Below, in pieces: positions 13,265 to 13,362 of a DNA stretch of 13,362 nucleotides. Source of the stretch: DATHWB01 sp040902855 (GTDB taxonomy: Bacteria; Actinomycetota; Acidimicrobiia; Spongiisociales; ZC4RG35); the NCBI GenBank assembly GCA_040902855.1, contig JBBDWN010000160.1, positions 1-13,362 of the forward strand. Reading direction: 5' to 3'. How positions within the stretch are numbered: the stretch's first letter is position 1; every line of letters starts with the position of its first letter. Position numbers and translations under genes: made by a program. Below the pieces are notes generated by a model. It did not search any database. It was not told the DNA's origin and saw only the letters and a list, made by a program, of their open reading frames with translations.

Positions 13265-13362
13265 TCAGTCGAACTCGTGCGCGAAAACCACCGTATAGGT
13301 GGTGCCGAACCCTGGGTACGCGATCAGGGGAGGCGGATGGTGGGGTTGATGAACTCGTTGGT
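13265..13362 (-). CDS. 3' end of an unidentified minus-strand gene, probably frameshifted
   Basis: On the minus strand a frame ends in PLIAYPGFGTTYTVVFAHEF plus D and a TGA at 13267-13265, abutting the convergent oxidoreductase gene. Its codons from about 13326 down to the stop end mostly in G or C, as expected here. Upstream of a G4 run (13327-13330 on the + strand) the G/C-ending codons shift to another frame, reading TNEFINPTIRLP. One missing base in that run would join both into a continuous 32-residue C-terminus. I do not recognise the family. Coverage is too short for a functional statement. Confidence 0.35.
   Translation of the reverse strand, partial: QRVHQPHHPPPLIAYPGFGTTYTVVFAHEFD

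Overview
The window is GC-rich, gene-dense bacterial DNA, almost certainly actinobacterial. An Acidimicrobiia-type organism is my best guess. This rests on the codon bias, a lipoprotein with the Thr-rich linker common in that class, GTG starts preceded at 6-7 nt by TANNNT-like -10 boxes (leaderless transcription), and a small protein family I know mainly from actinobacteria. One scaffold gap of exactly 100 N (4174-4273) suggests a draft or metagenome assembly. I see no tRNA, rRNA, CRISPR array or transposase. The longest non-coding stretch is about 106 nt.

Layout: (1) 54-1212, + strand: a calcineurin-like metallophosphoesterase and a small conserved actinobacterial protein of unknown function. 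(2) 1319-6939, + strand: a complete five-component oligopeptide/dipeptide-type ABC importer in the order substrate-binding lipoprotein, permease B, permease C (interrupted by the gap), ATPase D, ATPase F. A strong GC-rich hairpin separates the binding protein from the transporter genes, which overlap one another by 4-8 nt. (3) 6974-8746: a fused ABC exporter. (4) 8766-9617: a 3-hydroxybutyryl-CoA dehydrogenase. (5) 9649-11339: a shikimate-pathway pair, shikimate kinase and shikimate dehydrogenase, with overlapping stop and start codons. (6) 11343-12146, - strand: a divergent dihydropteroate-synthase-fold protein. (7) 12222-13264, + strand: two tandem flavodoxin-fold (NQO-like) oxidoreductases, the second carrying an in-frame TGA. 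(8) The right edge holds the 3' end of a minus-strand gene, apparently frameshifted.

The most unusual item is the importer's binding protein. Its family-5 solute-binding motifs occur in circularly permuted order: the middle and C-terminal parts come first, directly after the lipoprotein signal and linker, and the N-terminal part comes last. The second is the shikimate kinase, which has a C-terminal domain that looks like a shrunken 3-dehydroquinate synthase (AroB) lacking its zinc and most active-site residues. The third is the dihydropteroate-synthase-like protein, which keeps the pterin-site residues but has changed nearly every position that in the classical enzyme forms the p-aminobenzoate site.

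The importer genes would work together: the lipoprotein captures a peptide-like ligand outside the membrane, B and C form the channel, and D and F hydrolyse ATP. AroK and AroE catalyse neighbouring steps (shikimate to shikimate-3-phosphate, and dehydroshikimate to shikimate). The other neighbours have no obvious shared pathway and appear to have their own promoters.
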